A DNA stretch of 64,000 bases from Microbacterium album (GTDB lineage: Bacteria; Actinomycetota; Actinomycetes; Actinomycetales; Microbacteriaceae): assembly GCF_014643695.1 (NCBI RefSeq), contig NZ_BMJY01000005.1, forward strand, positions 124,001 through 188,000. The letters run 5' to 3'. Both the position numbers and the translations under genes were made by a program. The notes beneath the pieces are model-generated. The model saw only the letters and a list, made by a program, of their open reading frames with translations, ran no database searches and was not told the origin of the DNA. This document shows, in pieces, positions 1-8,552 of the stretch (the first letter of the stretch is position 1; each line of letters opens with the position of its first letter).

Positions 1-1
1 T

Positions 2-1088
2 GGCCAGCACATGGGAGCCTCCGTGATCCCGACTGCGCTGGCGGTGTCCGAGCTCATCGGCGGGATCGACGGCGAGGCGTTCATCCGCGCTCTCGCCCTC
101 GGCTGCGAGATCGGCGCCAGGTTCGGCGCCGTCTCCCGACTGGACGGTTTTGACCCGACGGGGGTGGGCAACGTTGTCGCCGTAACCGCGGTCACCGGGC
201 TGCTGATGGGGCTCGACTCGTCCCAACTGAGCAACGCGTTGGGGATCGCCTTCAACCGCATGGGCGGGAGTTTTCAGAGCAACGTCGACGGATCCCTCGC
301 CGTGCGTCTAATCCAGGGCTTCGCTTCCGAGAACGGCCTGCTGTGCGCGCAACTCGCCCAGCGTGGCATGACAGGACCCGACCACTGGATTTCTGGGCAC
401 TGGGGCTTCTTCCACCTTTACTGCAAGGGGGAGCGCGACGCAGCGGCGCTGGTCCACAACCTGGGCGTGGAGTGGAAGGTGCGGGGGATGGCCTTCAAGA
501 ACTACCCGTCCGTGCGGTGGGACGGTGGCCGCGACCGAAGCGGCACTCGCGGCCACGGGAGGGGTGCCCTGCGATGCGCGCTCGATCGCGCGAGTCGAGG
601 TGCGGCTGGTGACCGAACAGTCCTACCGGATGGTGGGAAACCCCTTCAAGGTGGGACGCTTTCCCACGGTCGACGGCCAGTTCAGCGTGCGGTATGCCGT
701 CGCGAACGCACTGCTGCGCGGAACGCCTGAGCTCGCCCATTTCACCCCGGAGAGCGTCCGCGACCCGCTCCTCGGCGACCTGGCCGCACGGGTGGACGTG
801 CACCTCGACCCGTCGATCCCCGGTGACTACCTCGTGCGAGCGCAGACGGAGATCGAGTGGGCCGACGGCACCCGCACGCGGCGCAACGTCGATCACATGA
901 CTGGCTCGGCCCGCGCCCCTCTGAGCGAGGAACGGCTCCGGTACGACTTCTTCCAGCGCGCGGGTTTCGGGAAGCCCACCGCGAGCCGCGAGCATCTGGA
1001 GACGGTGCTGGCCGCGGTGGACGGTATCGAAGGTCTCGCGGACGTCGGTGCCATCCCCGCGCTTACCGTCGTGCGACGGGAGGCGTGA
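2..1088 (+). pseudogene. MmgE/PrpD family protein, 5' end outside window, frameshifted
   Basis: The reading frame is already open at base 2, so the true start lies upstream. The visible N-terminal part resembles the helical domain of MmgE/PrpD proteins (2-methylcitrate dehydratase and relatives), and the C-terminal part (from about 525) continues the family. The two halves are in different frames. Reading through 500-530 with one C of the pair at 510-511 removed gives FKNYPSCGGTVAATEAAL, matching the family's YP-S-C-x-G-T motif, so a one-base insertion explains the break exactly. It stops 1 base before the downstream oxidoreductase start, suggesting one catabolic operon. A sequencing error would look the same. 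Confidence 0.8.
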
Positions 1089-1089
1089 G

Positions 1090-2079
1090 ATGCGAGCAGT
1101 GTCAATCAATGGCCACGGCGGGACAGAGGTCATGCAGTTGGTAGACGTGGCACTGCCCACCCTCGCGCCCGACGAGGCGAGGATCCGCCACACGCGAATC
1201 GGTGTGAACTACTCGGACATCAACGTCCGCCGTGGCGGCTTCTACCCCACCAGCCCTTCGTTGCCGAGCCTGCTCGGCAACGAGGCGGTGGGCGTCGTCG
1301 AGGAGGTCGGCGCGGAGGTCGAAGACATCGTCCCCGGAGACCGCGTGGGCTACGTCAAAGGCAGGGGGCCGTTCCATTCCGAGCCGGGCTCGTACGCGGA
1401 ATACCGCAACGTGCCGGCAGAGCGACTGGTGCGTATACCCTCGAACGTCACGGATGACTCCGCCGCGGCGGTCCTCCTGAAGGGCCTGACGGCCGCGACG
1501 ATCCTCGACCTCAGTTATCGAGCAGAGCCCGGACAGACGGCACTGGTGCATGCCGGAGCGAGCGGTGTCGGATCGATCCTCGTCTCTTGGCTGAGCGCTC
1601 TCGGGGTGACGCCGCTCGTCACCGTCGGGTCGCCGGACAAGGCGGAGTTCGCGAGAGAGCGCGGCGCCGCTGAGTGCATCCTCTACAACAAACAGGACTT
1701 CGTCGAAGAGGTCCGTTCGCTGCGCCCAGACGGGGTCGACGTCGTCTTCGACGGTGCCGGAGGTGATATCTTCACGCGATCGCTGGACGTCATCAAGCGA
1801 AACGGCGCCCTGATCAACTACGGCAACGCGGCGGGGCGGGTCGCCCCGTTCGACATCCTTACGCTCGCCTTCAAGGGTGCTATCTGGGTGACCCGAATCG
1901 CCGTCCAGCACAGCGACATACCGTTCTATCGGAGGAGCATGGAGAAGATCCTCCGTTTCGTCGCAGACGGGACGATCAAGCCGCACGTATCCCGTGTTCT
2001 CCCCTTGGCTCAAGCTGCGTCGGCGCACGAACTGATCGAAAGCAGGGCAACCATGGGTAGTGTGCTGCTCGTACCGTGA
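1090..2079 (+). CDS. zinc-independent alcohol dehydrogenase / quinone oxidoreductase family protein
   Basis: This is a 329-residue medium-chain reductase of the NADPH:quinone oxidoreductase branch. The N-terminal GroES-like catalytic domain spans roughly residues 1-120 and the Rossmann domain has GASGVG at about 156-161; the structural and catalytic zinc cysteines are absent. Members reduce quinones or activated double bonds with NADPH in the cytoplasm; the substrate cannot be told. I chose ATG 1090 rather than the further upstream start because GGAGG lies just before it and it follows the PrpD stop by one base. It is probably cotranscribed with the PrpD gene and followed by a LysR gene. Confidence 0.9.
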   Translation: MRAVSINGHGGTEVMQLVDVALPTLAPDEARIRHTRIGVNYSDINVRRGGFYPTSPSLPSLLGNEAVGVVEEVGAEVEDIVPGDRVGYVKGRGPFHSEPGSYAEYRNVPAERLVRIPSNVTDDSAAAVLLKGLTAATILDLSYRAEPGQTALVHAGASGVGSILVSWLSALGVTPLVTVGSPDKAEFARERGAAECILYNKQDFVEEVRSLRPDGVDVVFDGAGGDIFTRSLDVIKRNGALINYGNAAGRVAPFDILTLAFKGAIWVTRIAVQHSDIPFYRRSMEKILRFVADGTIKPHVSRVLPLAQAASAHELIESRATMGSVLLVP

Positions 2080-2147
2080 CGGAGCGGGACGCCCGGTTCC
2101 GTGACGTTAACGCTCGAGATCCGCCCGCCACGGCCTGGAGGCGCGAT

Positions 2148-3137
2148 ATGGACATCAACAGGCTGAAGCACGCCATCGTTGTAGCGAACGAGGGCAGCCT
2201 CAGTGCTGCTGCTCAGAGGTTGCCGATGTCTCAGTCGGCCTTAACGAGGAGCATTCAGGCTCTCGAACAGCAATTCGGCATCCGGATCTTCGAACGAGGG
2301 CGAAAAGGCGCTCGACTGACAGATGAGGGCTCCGCGTTCATCAGCGTGGCGACTGAGGCGCTGCTGAGCGTCGAAAGGGCCGAGGAGCGCTTGGACTCGA
2401 TCGCCAGCGGTCAGAACGCGACCGTTCGCTTCGGAGCAGGTCCGCTGATGACCGGGCGGCACCTGCCGCACGTTCTCACGCGTCTCACGAAACTCCCGGT
2501 TCGCCTCGAGATCCACACTGGCACGACGGCGAGCCTCACTTCCTTGCTGAGCCGCGGCGAGATCGACTTCTTCTTGGGAGGGACTTACGTCGGATCCGAT
2601 CGCTTTCTACGCGCAAACGAGTTCGACTGGGAGCCGCGCCATTCGTCTACTGACGAGATCTTCATGGTGCTCCGTCGAGGTCACCCTCTGATCGAGGGTG
2701 CGGCCGTCAGCTGGGGCGAGACCGAACACTATCCAGTCGCCAGCGAGTCGTTCGTTACCGAACGTCTCGGCGGCCGAGGGTTCGAGCGACTCGGATTCCA
2801 ACGACCATCCGTCACCGTCGACGACTACAGGGTGCTTGCCGAGCTCGCTCTGCGAACCGACTACCTGGTCGTGTCAAACTCCGACCTGACCTGGGTGCGC
2901 CCCGAGGAGCTGTCCGGCCACCCCGTTCCACGGGGGTCGGACACGCTGGGTTGGGAGTGGGGCTTCCTGTCGTCGAGGCGCCTGCCCCTGTCCCGCCATG
3001 CGCGCGCTGTGCTCGAAGAGATCAAGCGCTACCTCCAGACGTTCGATGCAGGGGACCTCACCGACATGACGCAAGCCTCCGAGGAGCCGAACCCGACCAA
3101 GGCCATTTGGCGAGGCGCTGAGTCAGTCGAGCCATGA
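2148..3137 (+). CDS. LysR family transcriptional regulator
   Basis: The protein of 329 residues has an N-terminal winged helix (residues 1-60, MDINRLKHAIVVANEGSLSA then the SQSALTRSIQALE recognition helix) followed by a LysR effector-binding domain to about residue 290. ATG 2148 has GGAGG at 2137-2141 and gives the standard LysR N-terminus; an in-frame start at 2076 would add an unusual 24-residue extension. It lies downstream of, and on the same strand as, the PrpD-oxidoreductase pair, so it is a candidate local regulator. The C-terminal 25 residues are polar and non-conserved. GC content is visibly lower than in genes after 3.4 kb. Confidence 0.92.
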   Translation: MDINRLKHAIVVANEGSLSAAAQRLPMSQSALTRSIQALEQQFGIRIFERGRKGARLTDEGSAFISVATEALLSVERAEERLDSIASGQNATVRFGAGPLMTGRHLPHVLTRLTKLPVRLEIHTGTTASLTSLLSRGEIDFFLGGTYVGSDRFLRANEFDWEPRHSSTDEIFMVLRRGHPLIEGAAVSWGETEHYPVASESFVTERLGGRGFERLGFQRPSVTVDDYRVLAELALRTDYLVVSNSDLTWVRPEELSGHPVPRGSDTLGWEWGFLSSRRLPLSRHARAVLEEIKRYLQTFDAGDLTDMTQASEEPNPTKAIWRGAESVEP

Positions 3138-3457
3138 GAACTCTCTCGCGCCCCGAAGCGTGCGCCCGCTCGCGAGAGTGAGGATGCGCCAGGCAGCCCG
3201 CCAGGAGGAGCGCGATCCGGCATCGAATGAGTAGCAGCTCACGATCACACGCGGCTGCGGCGCCGCCCTCGAGGACGAAACCGTCCCACATGCGCTACGG
3301 TCGACGACTCCGCAAAAACCGGACAGAATCGTACGCTGTCCATCCGCCACGGATTCGGCAGGATCCACGATTCAGCGCGATTCGCGGGTTACCTCCGAAT
3401 CGCTGCTCCCTCCGCCAAAGGCTACGGCCGCCGCCCCGATGGCGGTAACCTCGCCGC
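3138..3457. other. 320-bp gene-free stretch at the GC transition
   Basis: No convincing gene is seen. CTCTCGCG at 3143-3150 and CGCGAGAG at 3171-3178 form an inverted repeat that could terminate the LysR transcript. The stretch marks the change from the less GC-rich left block to high-GC core sequence. The short ORFs on both strands here lack family resemblance and ribosome binding sites. Confidence 0.5.
3446..3451 (+). promoter_or_regulatory. leaderless -10 box (TAACCT) of the NTF2-like gene
   Basis: TAACCT ends exactly 6 bases before ATG 3458 and there is no Shine-Dalgarno sequence, so transcription would begin at or next to the start codon. The same TA-N3-T, 6-7 bases, start codon layout recurs at many genes in the window. 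Confidence 0.55.
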
Positions 3458-3832
3458 ATGGATGAGCTCAGTCTCGACGCGCTCCTGGCACTCGAGCACG
3501 GCGGCTGGGATGCGCTGTGCCGGTCGGCGGGCGGCGACTTCTACGGCGAATTGATGACCGCCGAGGCCGTGATGATCCTGGTGAACGGCATGATCCTCGA
3601 TCGCGCGACGATCGCGGCGACGCTGAACGAATCGCCACCCTGGTCGTCGTACACGCTCAGCGAGACGAGGCTCGTCCCGACCGGACAGGACGCCACCGCG
3701 CTCGTCTACCGCGCCTCAGCCCGGCGCGACGGACAGGACGAGCCGTTCATCGCGCTCATGGCGAGCCACTACCGCCTCGTCGACGGCAGGGCACGCCTCA
3801 CGCTGTACCAGCAGACGACCATCACGCACTGA
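3458..3832 (+). CDS. SnoaL-like / DUF4440 nuclear transport factor 2-fold protein
   Basis: The 124-residue protein has the cone-shaped NTF2-like pattern: an N-terminal helix ending GGDFYGELMTAEAVMILVNG, then LDRATIAATL and alternating strands that finish with YRLVDGRARLTLYQQTTI, typical of DUF4440/SnoaL-like proteins. No catalytic residue set allows a substrate call. It probably acts as a small cytoplasmic binding or ketosteroid-isomerase-fold enzyme. It stands alone between the lower-GC block and a small membrane protein gene. Confidence 0.8.
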   Translation: MDELSLDALLALEHGGWDALCRSAGGDFYGELMTAEAVMILVNGMILDRATIAATLNESPPWSSYTLSETRLVPTGQDATALVYRASARRDGQDEPFIALMASHYRLVDGRARLTLYQQTTITH

Positions 3833-4071
3833 ACAGGCACAGCGGACTGCTCGAGCACGCCGCCGTCCGCGCGGCACCGGGCGACGGCCGCTGCGCCGTG
3901 GTCGCTCCTGGCTGAGGCGATCGATGCCGCTCCCACCGTCGCCGTCCGGCCCCCGGCTCACGGCACGACCCACCGCCGCTCCCCGCGTGTCAAGCCCGTG
4001 CCGTCCGTGGCCGACGGCTCCTATCGTGGCGATCAGGCGCCCACCGGGGCGCGTCACAGCGAGGAGGAGCA

Positions 4072-4422
4072 GTGAGCGATCAGACCCCGCGGCGACGCGG
4101 CCGTGCCGCCGACCCGACCCGCATGCGCAACCAGCCCGCTCTGGCGACGCCGAAGCGGTGGATCTGGATCGTGCCCTCGATCCTGCTCGCCGCCGCCGCG
4201 ATCGTCGCGTTCGTCGCGTCGATGCCGATCAATCTCGCCCTGGCGTGGATCGGCATCGCGTTCGTGGTGGCATCGCTCCTGGCGATCCTCGTGACGGCGT
4301 TCGCGGTTCGCGAGGACCGCGCGCGCAACTTCACGCTCGCGGCCCTCATGCTGATCATGGCCGTCGCGGCCCTCGCGCTCCTCCTCGGCATCCTCTGGGC
4401 CGCCCAGCTCCCCCAGGCCTGA
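4072..4422 (+). CDS. small membrane protein, function unknown
   Basis: The 116-residue product has a basic cytoplasmic N-terminus (about 25 residues) and three predicted membrane helices near residues 32-50, 55-77 and 85-110. I recognise no family. GTG 4072 is preceded by GAGGAGGAG at 4061-4069, a strong ribosome binding site. It converges on the serine-hydrolase-like lipoprotein gene; the 49 bp between them contain GGCCGGC/GCCGGCC repeats that could serve as a terminator. Confidence 0.75.
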   Translation: MSDQTPRRRGRAADPTRMRNQPALATPKRWIWIVPSILLAAAAIVAFVASMPINLALAWIGIAFVVASLLAILVTAFAVREDRARNFTLAALMLIMAVAALALLLGILWAAQLPQA

Positions 4423-4471
4423 CCGGCTCGCTCACCGGGCCGGCCGCCGTCGCCGCGTGCGCCGGCCGAGC

Positions 4472-5740
4472 TCACCCGAGGGGGCAGACGGCGCTGTCGG
4501 CGATGCGCTGGTGGTAGTCCTCGGCCGTCCACGGCAGGCCGAACTCGGGCGCTGGCGCCCCGTCGGGCGCGGGCACCTTGGAGACGAGGGCGGCGAGCTC
4601 CCTCGCGAGGTAGCCCACGGCCTCCTTCGAGCCCGCCGAGTTGTTCAGGACGACCGCCACGGTCAGCCCGTTGTCGGTGTCCGCGTATGCGCTCGTGAGG
4701 TAGCCGGGCACCCTGCCCTGCTGACCGACCATGGATCCCGCGATGTAGGTGCCGCCCGCGTACTGGTACCACGTGTCGCCCTCGGGATCCACGGGCCTCG
4801 CCGCGCTCCAGCGCTCCGTGAACTCCCCGCCGTCCTTGGCCTCGGCGGCGAGCGCCTGGATGTAGGCGCCCAGCTCCGAGATCGTCGACACGGCCCCCGA
4901 GTCGGTGAAGCCGAAGCTCGCGGACATCCGGGTGAACTCCCGCGGCGCCACACAGCCCGCCTCGCGGTCCGCGCTGTCCGAGCGGAAGCCCGGCAGCGCG
5001 GGAGAGCCGGGGTCGGCCGCCGCGCGGCCGGGCAGGCGGGTCGACTCGAGGCCCAGCGGCTCCGCGACGTACTGGCGGATCAGCTCCGCCGCGCTCTTGC
5101 CCGACGCGTTCTGCAGCGCGAGCCCGAGCAGCAGGTACCCCGTGTCGGAGTCCCGGAACGCGACGCCCGGCTCGGACCTGCCCTTGCCCAGGCCGGCGGC
5201 GGCGACCTCGCGCGCGTGCCACTGGCGCTCGGGGGTCCGCAGCAGGTTCGACTCGAGGAGGTCGACCGACGGGACCAGGCCCGCGGTGCCGTCGCACAGG
5301 TGCCGCAGCGTGACGTCCGTGAGGTCGGGTGAGCTCGGCACGTGCGCGGAGACGGGATCATCGAGCCCGACCACGCCCTCCTCGGCGAGTCGGTAGAGGG
5401 CGTCGCACGTCATCGGGCGCGTCAGGGTGGCGATGCGGAACGCCATGTCCGTCGTGACCGGGTCATCACCGTCGACGGAGGTCGTGCCGAGCCCCGTCAC
5501 CCAGGTGCCGGCCCACGGCACCCACACCCCGACGATGGCTCCCGACGATCCCGTCGCCGCCATCGCGTGCGTCACGGCGGCCTCGAGCTGCTCGACCGTC
5601 TCGCCCGGCAGCTCGGCCTCGACCTGCTGAGGGGTCTCGGCACGCGAGGGCTGACCCGTGCATCCGCTCAGCCCCACCGCGACCGCCATCGCACCGGCGA
5701 CCGCCACGAGGGCGCGCCGCCACCGCCTGTTCACCCGCAT
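4472..5740 (-). CDS. beta-lactamase/DD-peptidase-fold lipoprotein, probably catalytically inactive
   Basis: This 422-residue protein has a signal peptide with lipobox LSGC (Cys27), so it is exported and lipid-anchored. The fold is that of serine beta-lactamase / D-Ala-D-Ala carboxypeptidase class C proteins: FRIATLTRPMTC, DSDTGYLLLGLAL and GQQGRVPGYLTS align with the three active-site motifs. All three are altered: SxxK reads T-L-T-R, YxN reads D-S-D, and the HxG-type motif has Gln in place of His. The nucleophile, its lysine and the tyrosine are therefore missing. It may bind peptidoglycan or another ligand without hydrolysing it; a Thr nucleophile is the alternative. It stands alone upstream of nothing on its strand. 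Confidence 0.85.
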   Translation of the reverse strand: MRVNRRWRRALVAVAGAMAVAVGLSGCTGQPSRAETPQQVEAELPGETVEQLEAAVTHAMAATGSSGAIVGVWVPWAGTWVTGLGTTSVDGDDPVTTDMAFRIATLTRPMTCDALYRLAEEGVVGLDDPVSAHVPSSPDLTDVTLRHLCDGTAGLVPSVDLLESNLLRTPERQWHAREVAAAGLGKGRSEPGVAFRDSDTGYLLLGLALQNASGKSAAELIRQYVAEPLGLESTRLPGRAAADPGSPALPGFRSDSADREAGCVAPREFTRMSASFGFTDSGAVSTISELGAYIQALAAEAKDGGEFTERWSAARPVDPEGDTWYQYAGGTYIAGSMVGQQGRVPGYLTSAYADTDNGLTVAVVLNNSAGSKEAVGYLARELAALVSKVPAPDGAPAPEFGLPWTAEDYHQRIADSAVCPLG

Positions 5741-5804
5741 GAAACCCCCGTAGATCCTCCCTCGAGTGTAGGGCGCCTCGGCGGCCCCTCGTGCGAGGCG
5801 CGAC

Positions 5805-7196
5805 TCAGCGGGCCTGCGCGGCCTCCTCCTGGCGACGCTCCCACATGGCCCTCATGAAGCGACGCACATCCTGGTCGACGCGGATGTCGCTGGGGCGCAG
5901 CGGGCGCGTCAGGTAGAGGCCGTCGAGGGAGGTCAGACGGCTCAGCGCGACGTAGGTCTGCCCGGGCGCGAAGGCTCCGGCCCCGAGGTCGACGATCGCG
6001 CGATCATACGTCTTGCCCTGGGACTTGTGGATCGTCACGGCCCAAGCGAGGCGCAGCGGGAACTGCGTGAACTCCGCGACGACCTCGCGCGTCAGCTTGC
6101 GGGCCGCGGGATCGTACGCGTACCGGTACTTCTCCCACACGCTCGGCTCGACGTCGAACTCCTCGCCGTCGACCTCGACGCGGACGGTTTCGCCCACGAT
6201 CCGCGTCACGGTGCCGATCGTCCCGTTCACCCAGCGCGGCGGCTCACCCTGCGACCCGATGTCGTTGCGGAGGAACATGACCTGCGCACCGACCTTGAGC
6301 TTGAGCTCCGGGTCGGCGGGGTACACGTCGCCGCGCCCGAAGTCGCCGTTCACCTCGGCTCGCGCCGTCTGCTCGCGACCGGGCAGTTGCGCCAGGTGCC
6401 GCGCGTTGATGGCGTTCACGCGGTCGTTGCGGGTGGCCAGCGTGATGATCGGGTGCTCGGGGTCGTCGGGGGGCGTCCGCGCGCCGGTGCGGTTGAGCAC
6501 CTCCGCGATGTCGGCCGTGACGCGCCCGTAGCGGACGGCGTTCAGCATGGCCTTGAACCCGTCGTCCGATTGCCGGTGGATGCGCGTCAGCTCGCGGATG
6601 TGCAGTTCGGCGCCGTGACGCCCGAGCTCGATCAGGCCGTCCCCCTCGGGCTCGCGGCCCGCCCACACGTGCGCGTCGAAGAACCAGAACGAGCGGTAGT
6701 GATCGGCGATGTAGCGCGCCTCGTCGCCCCGCGGGGGCACGGGCGCGAGCTGATAGGGATCGCCGAACATCACGACCTGGACCCCGCCGAAGGGCTCGCC
6801 GCGCCGCCCGCGCGCCTGGCGCAGGGACCGGTCGATCGCATCCATGAGGTCGGCGTTGACCATCGAGATCTCGTCGATCACCAGCGTGTCGATCGCGTTC
6901 AGGATCTTCCGCGTCGCGTCGTTCTGATCGATGTCGCCGTCGGCGATGAGCCCGATCGGCAGCCGGAACAGCGAGTGGATCGTCTGGCCCTCGACGTTGA
7001 GCGCGGCGACGCCCGTGGGCGCGCACACCGCGATCTGCTTGCTCGTCTGGCGCGCGAGGTGGTTCAGCAGCGTCGACTTGCCCGTGCCGGCACGCCCCGT
7101 CACGAACACGTGCTCGCGCGTGTCCTCGATGAGCCGGAACAGCTCGTCCTGCTCGTCGGACAGGACGCGTCCGGTGGAGGGGGAGCCAGCGGTCAC
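5805..7196 (-). CDS. PIF1-like superfamily 1 DNA helicase
   Basis: The product (463 residues from the chosen start) is an ATP-dependent 5'-3' helicase of the RecD/PIF1 group. Walker A GRAGTGKS lies at about 34-41, Walker B VIDEIS at about 106-111, then FGDPYQLAPV, an HR-Q motif, and the C-terminal TIHKSQGKTYDRAIVD and YVALSR motifs VI. GTG 7196 has GAGGA five bases upstream; the frame remains open to 7295 and would add a Pro/Glu-rich 33-residue extension from another GTG. PIF1-type helicases unwind G-quadruplexes and forked DNA, fitting a genome this rich in G. The gene is transcribed away from 7332. Confidence 0.9.
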   Translation of the reverse strand: MTAGSPSTGRVLSDEQDELFRLIEDTREHVFVTGRAGTGKSTLLNHLARQTSKQIAVCAPTGVAALNVEGQTIHSLFRLPIGLIADGDIDQNDATRKILNAIDTLVIDEISMVNADLMDAIDRSLRQARGRRGEPFGGVQVVMFGDPYQLAPVPPRGDEARYIADHYRSFWFFDAHVWAGREPEGDGLIELGRHGAELHIRELTRIHRQSDDGFKAMLNAVRYGRVTADIAEVLNRTGARTPPDDPEHPIITLATRNDRVNAINARHLAQLPGREQTARAEVNGDFGRGDVYPADPELKLKVGAQVMFLRNDIGSQGEPPRWVNGTIGTVTRIVGETVRVEVDGEEFDVEPSVWEKYRYAYDPAARKLTREVVAEFTQFPLRLAWAVTIHKSQGKTYDRAIVDLGAGAFAPGQTYVALSRLTSLDGLYLTRPLRPSDIRVDQDVRRFMRAMWERRQEEAAQAR

Positions 7197-7319
7197 GGTT
7201 TCCTCGAGTGGTTCCTCAGGCGATGGGGACGGTGGGATGGGGAGCTCCAGGACGCCGCGATCAGCGCGGCGGCGGGATCCCATCCTCCCACGCACAGGAT
7301 CGCCCCTGCCGCGCCTTCG

Positions 7320-7325
7320 TAGACT
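7320..7325 (+). promoter_or_regulatory. leaderless -10 box (TAGACT)
   Basis: TAGACT is followed by exactly 6 bases and ATG 7332, with no ribosome binding site, so the mRNA probably starts at the initiation codon. Confidence 0.55.
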
Positions 7326-7331
7326 TGCGCC

Positions 7332-8462
7332 ATGGACCAGGCGACCGCGAGCGCGACGCGTCCGGCGTCGCCGGTCGCGGCGGCGGGCGCGCCCGCCACC
7401 GGAACGCGCTCGCCCTCGGGGCGCCCGTCGCAGCTCGGGCGCGATCTCCTGCTGCTCGGTATCGTCGGGGCCCTGCTCGCGGCCTCCATCGCCGCGGGCT
7501 TCGCGGTGCTGTACCGCCAGTTCTGGGGCCCGAGCGCGTTCGTGGAGCGCTACGTGAGTCTGCTCGCGGAGGGCCGGGCCGCCGAGGCGCTCAACGTGCC
7601 GGGCGTCGCGCTGGACACGCGCGACCTGGAGGCGGCCGGACTTCCGGCGACGGCCTCCGAGGCGCTCCTGCGCAGCGCGGTGATGAACCGACCCCTCAGC
7701 GACGTCGAGGTCCTGTCCGAACGCACGGTGGACGGTGTGACGGAGGTCACCGTCGGCTATCTGGCCGAGGGGCGCCGCGCCTCCAGCACGTACCGCGTGG
7801 TGCGCGACGGCACCGAGGGGCTCGTCCCCCGCTGGAGCTTCGCGACGAGCCCGCTCGCGGTCATCGACCTGACGGTGCGGGGGTCGATGCGCTTCACCGT
7901 CAATGACTTCGAGATCGACAAGCGCCAGGTGTCGCCGGACGGGGCCGAGGCCGAGGTCCTGGCCCCCGTGCCGCTCCTCGTGTTCTCCCCCGGGCTGTAC
8001 GCCATCACGGTCGACACGCCCACGGCGCGGGCGGAGGAGACCCTCGTGCTCGCGGACGCCGCGATGCGCGGCGTCCGCGTCGACATCCAGGCGGAGCCCA
8101 CCGAGGAGTTCACGGGCGTCGTGCAGGAGCAGGTCGAGAACTTCCTGCGCGAATGCGGGACGCAGCAGGTGCTGCAGCCGACCGGATGCCCCTTCGGCAT
8201 CAGCATCGACGATCGCGTCGACGGCGAGACCATCTCATGGTCCATCATCCAGGACCCGGTCGTCGAGATCGTCCCCCACGGGGCGTACTGGGCGATCGCG
8301 CCCGCGACCGCCACGGCGCACGTGGAGGCGGAGGTGCGCTCGATCTTCGACGGATCGGTCTACCAGCTCAGCGAGGACGTGCCGTTCGTGATCGACGGCA
8401 CGATCGACATCCTGCCCGACGGCACGGCCTCGATCCTCATCGGCAGCCCGATGCTGCGGTGA
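7332..8462 (+). CDS. membrane-anchored extracytoplasmic protein, function unknown
   Basis: The 376-residue protein has a Pro/Ala/Ser-rich cytoplasmic N-terminus, one membrane helix at about residues 37-61, and a large beta-rich outer domain. I do not recognise the family. The outer part looks like tandem NTF2-like or Ig-like sheets (SSTYRVVRDG, PLLVFSPGLYAITVDT); its only two cysteines, near residues 276 and 284 (RECGTQ, TGCPFG), could form a disulfide. It is monocistronic and leaderless, converging on the CopD-CtaG gene with a double-tier inverted repeat between them. Confidence 0.75.
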   Translation: MDQATASATRPASPVAAAGAPATGTRSPSGRPSQLGRDLLLLGIVGALLAASIAAGFAVLYRQFWGPSAFVERYVSLLAEGRAAEALNVPGVALDTRDLEAAGLPATASEALLRSAVMNRPLSDVEVLSERTVDGVTEVTVGYLAEGRRASSTYRVVRDGTEGLVPRWSFATSPLAVIDLTVRGSMRFTVNDFEIDKRQVSPDGAEAEVLAPVPLLVFSPGLYAITVDTPTARAEETLVLADAAMRGVRVDIQAEPTEEFTGVVQEQVENFLRECGTQQVLQPTGCPFGISIDDRVDGETISWSIIQDPVVEIVPHGAYWAIAPATATAHVEAEVRSIFDGSVYQLSEDVPFVIDGTIDILPDGTASILIGSPMLR

Positions 8463-8471
8463 CCGGCCGAG

Positions 8472-8526
8472 GATGTCCCACTTGATGCCGGTATCGAGCC
8501 CGCATACCGACCGGAAGTGGGACATC
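8472..8526. repeat. double-tier inverted repeat A between convergent genes
   Basis: Outer arms GATGTCCCACTT (8472-8483) and AAGTGGGACATC (8515-8526) are a perfect 12-bp inverted repeat. Inside it CGGTAT (8489-8494) and ATACCG (8504-8509) form a second stem with a 9-base loop. It lies 9 bases after one stop codon and 26 bases before the convergent one, so a two-way terminator is plausible. There is no T tract. Elements B and C below share the plan. Confidence 0.7.
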
Positions 8527-8552
8527 GTCGCCGGCGGGAGCGGGACGAGGTC

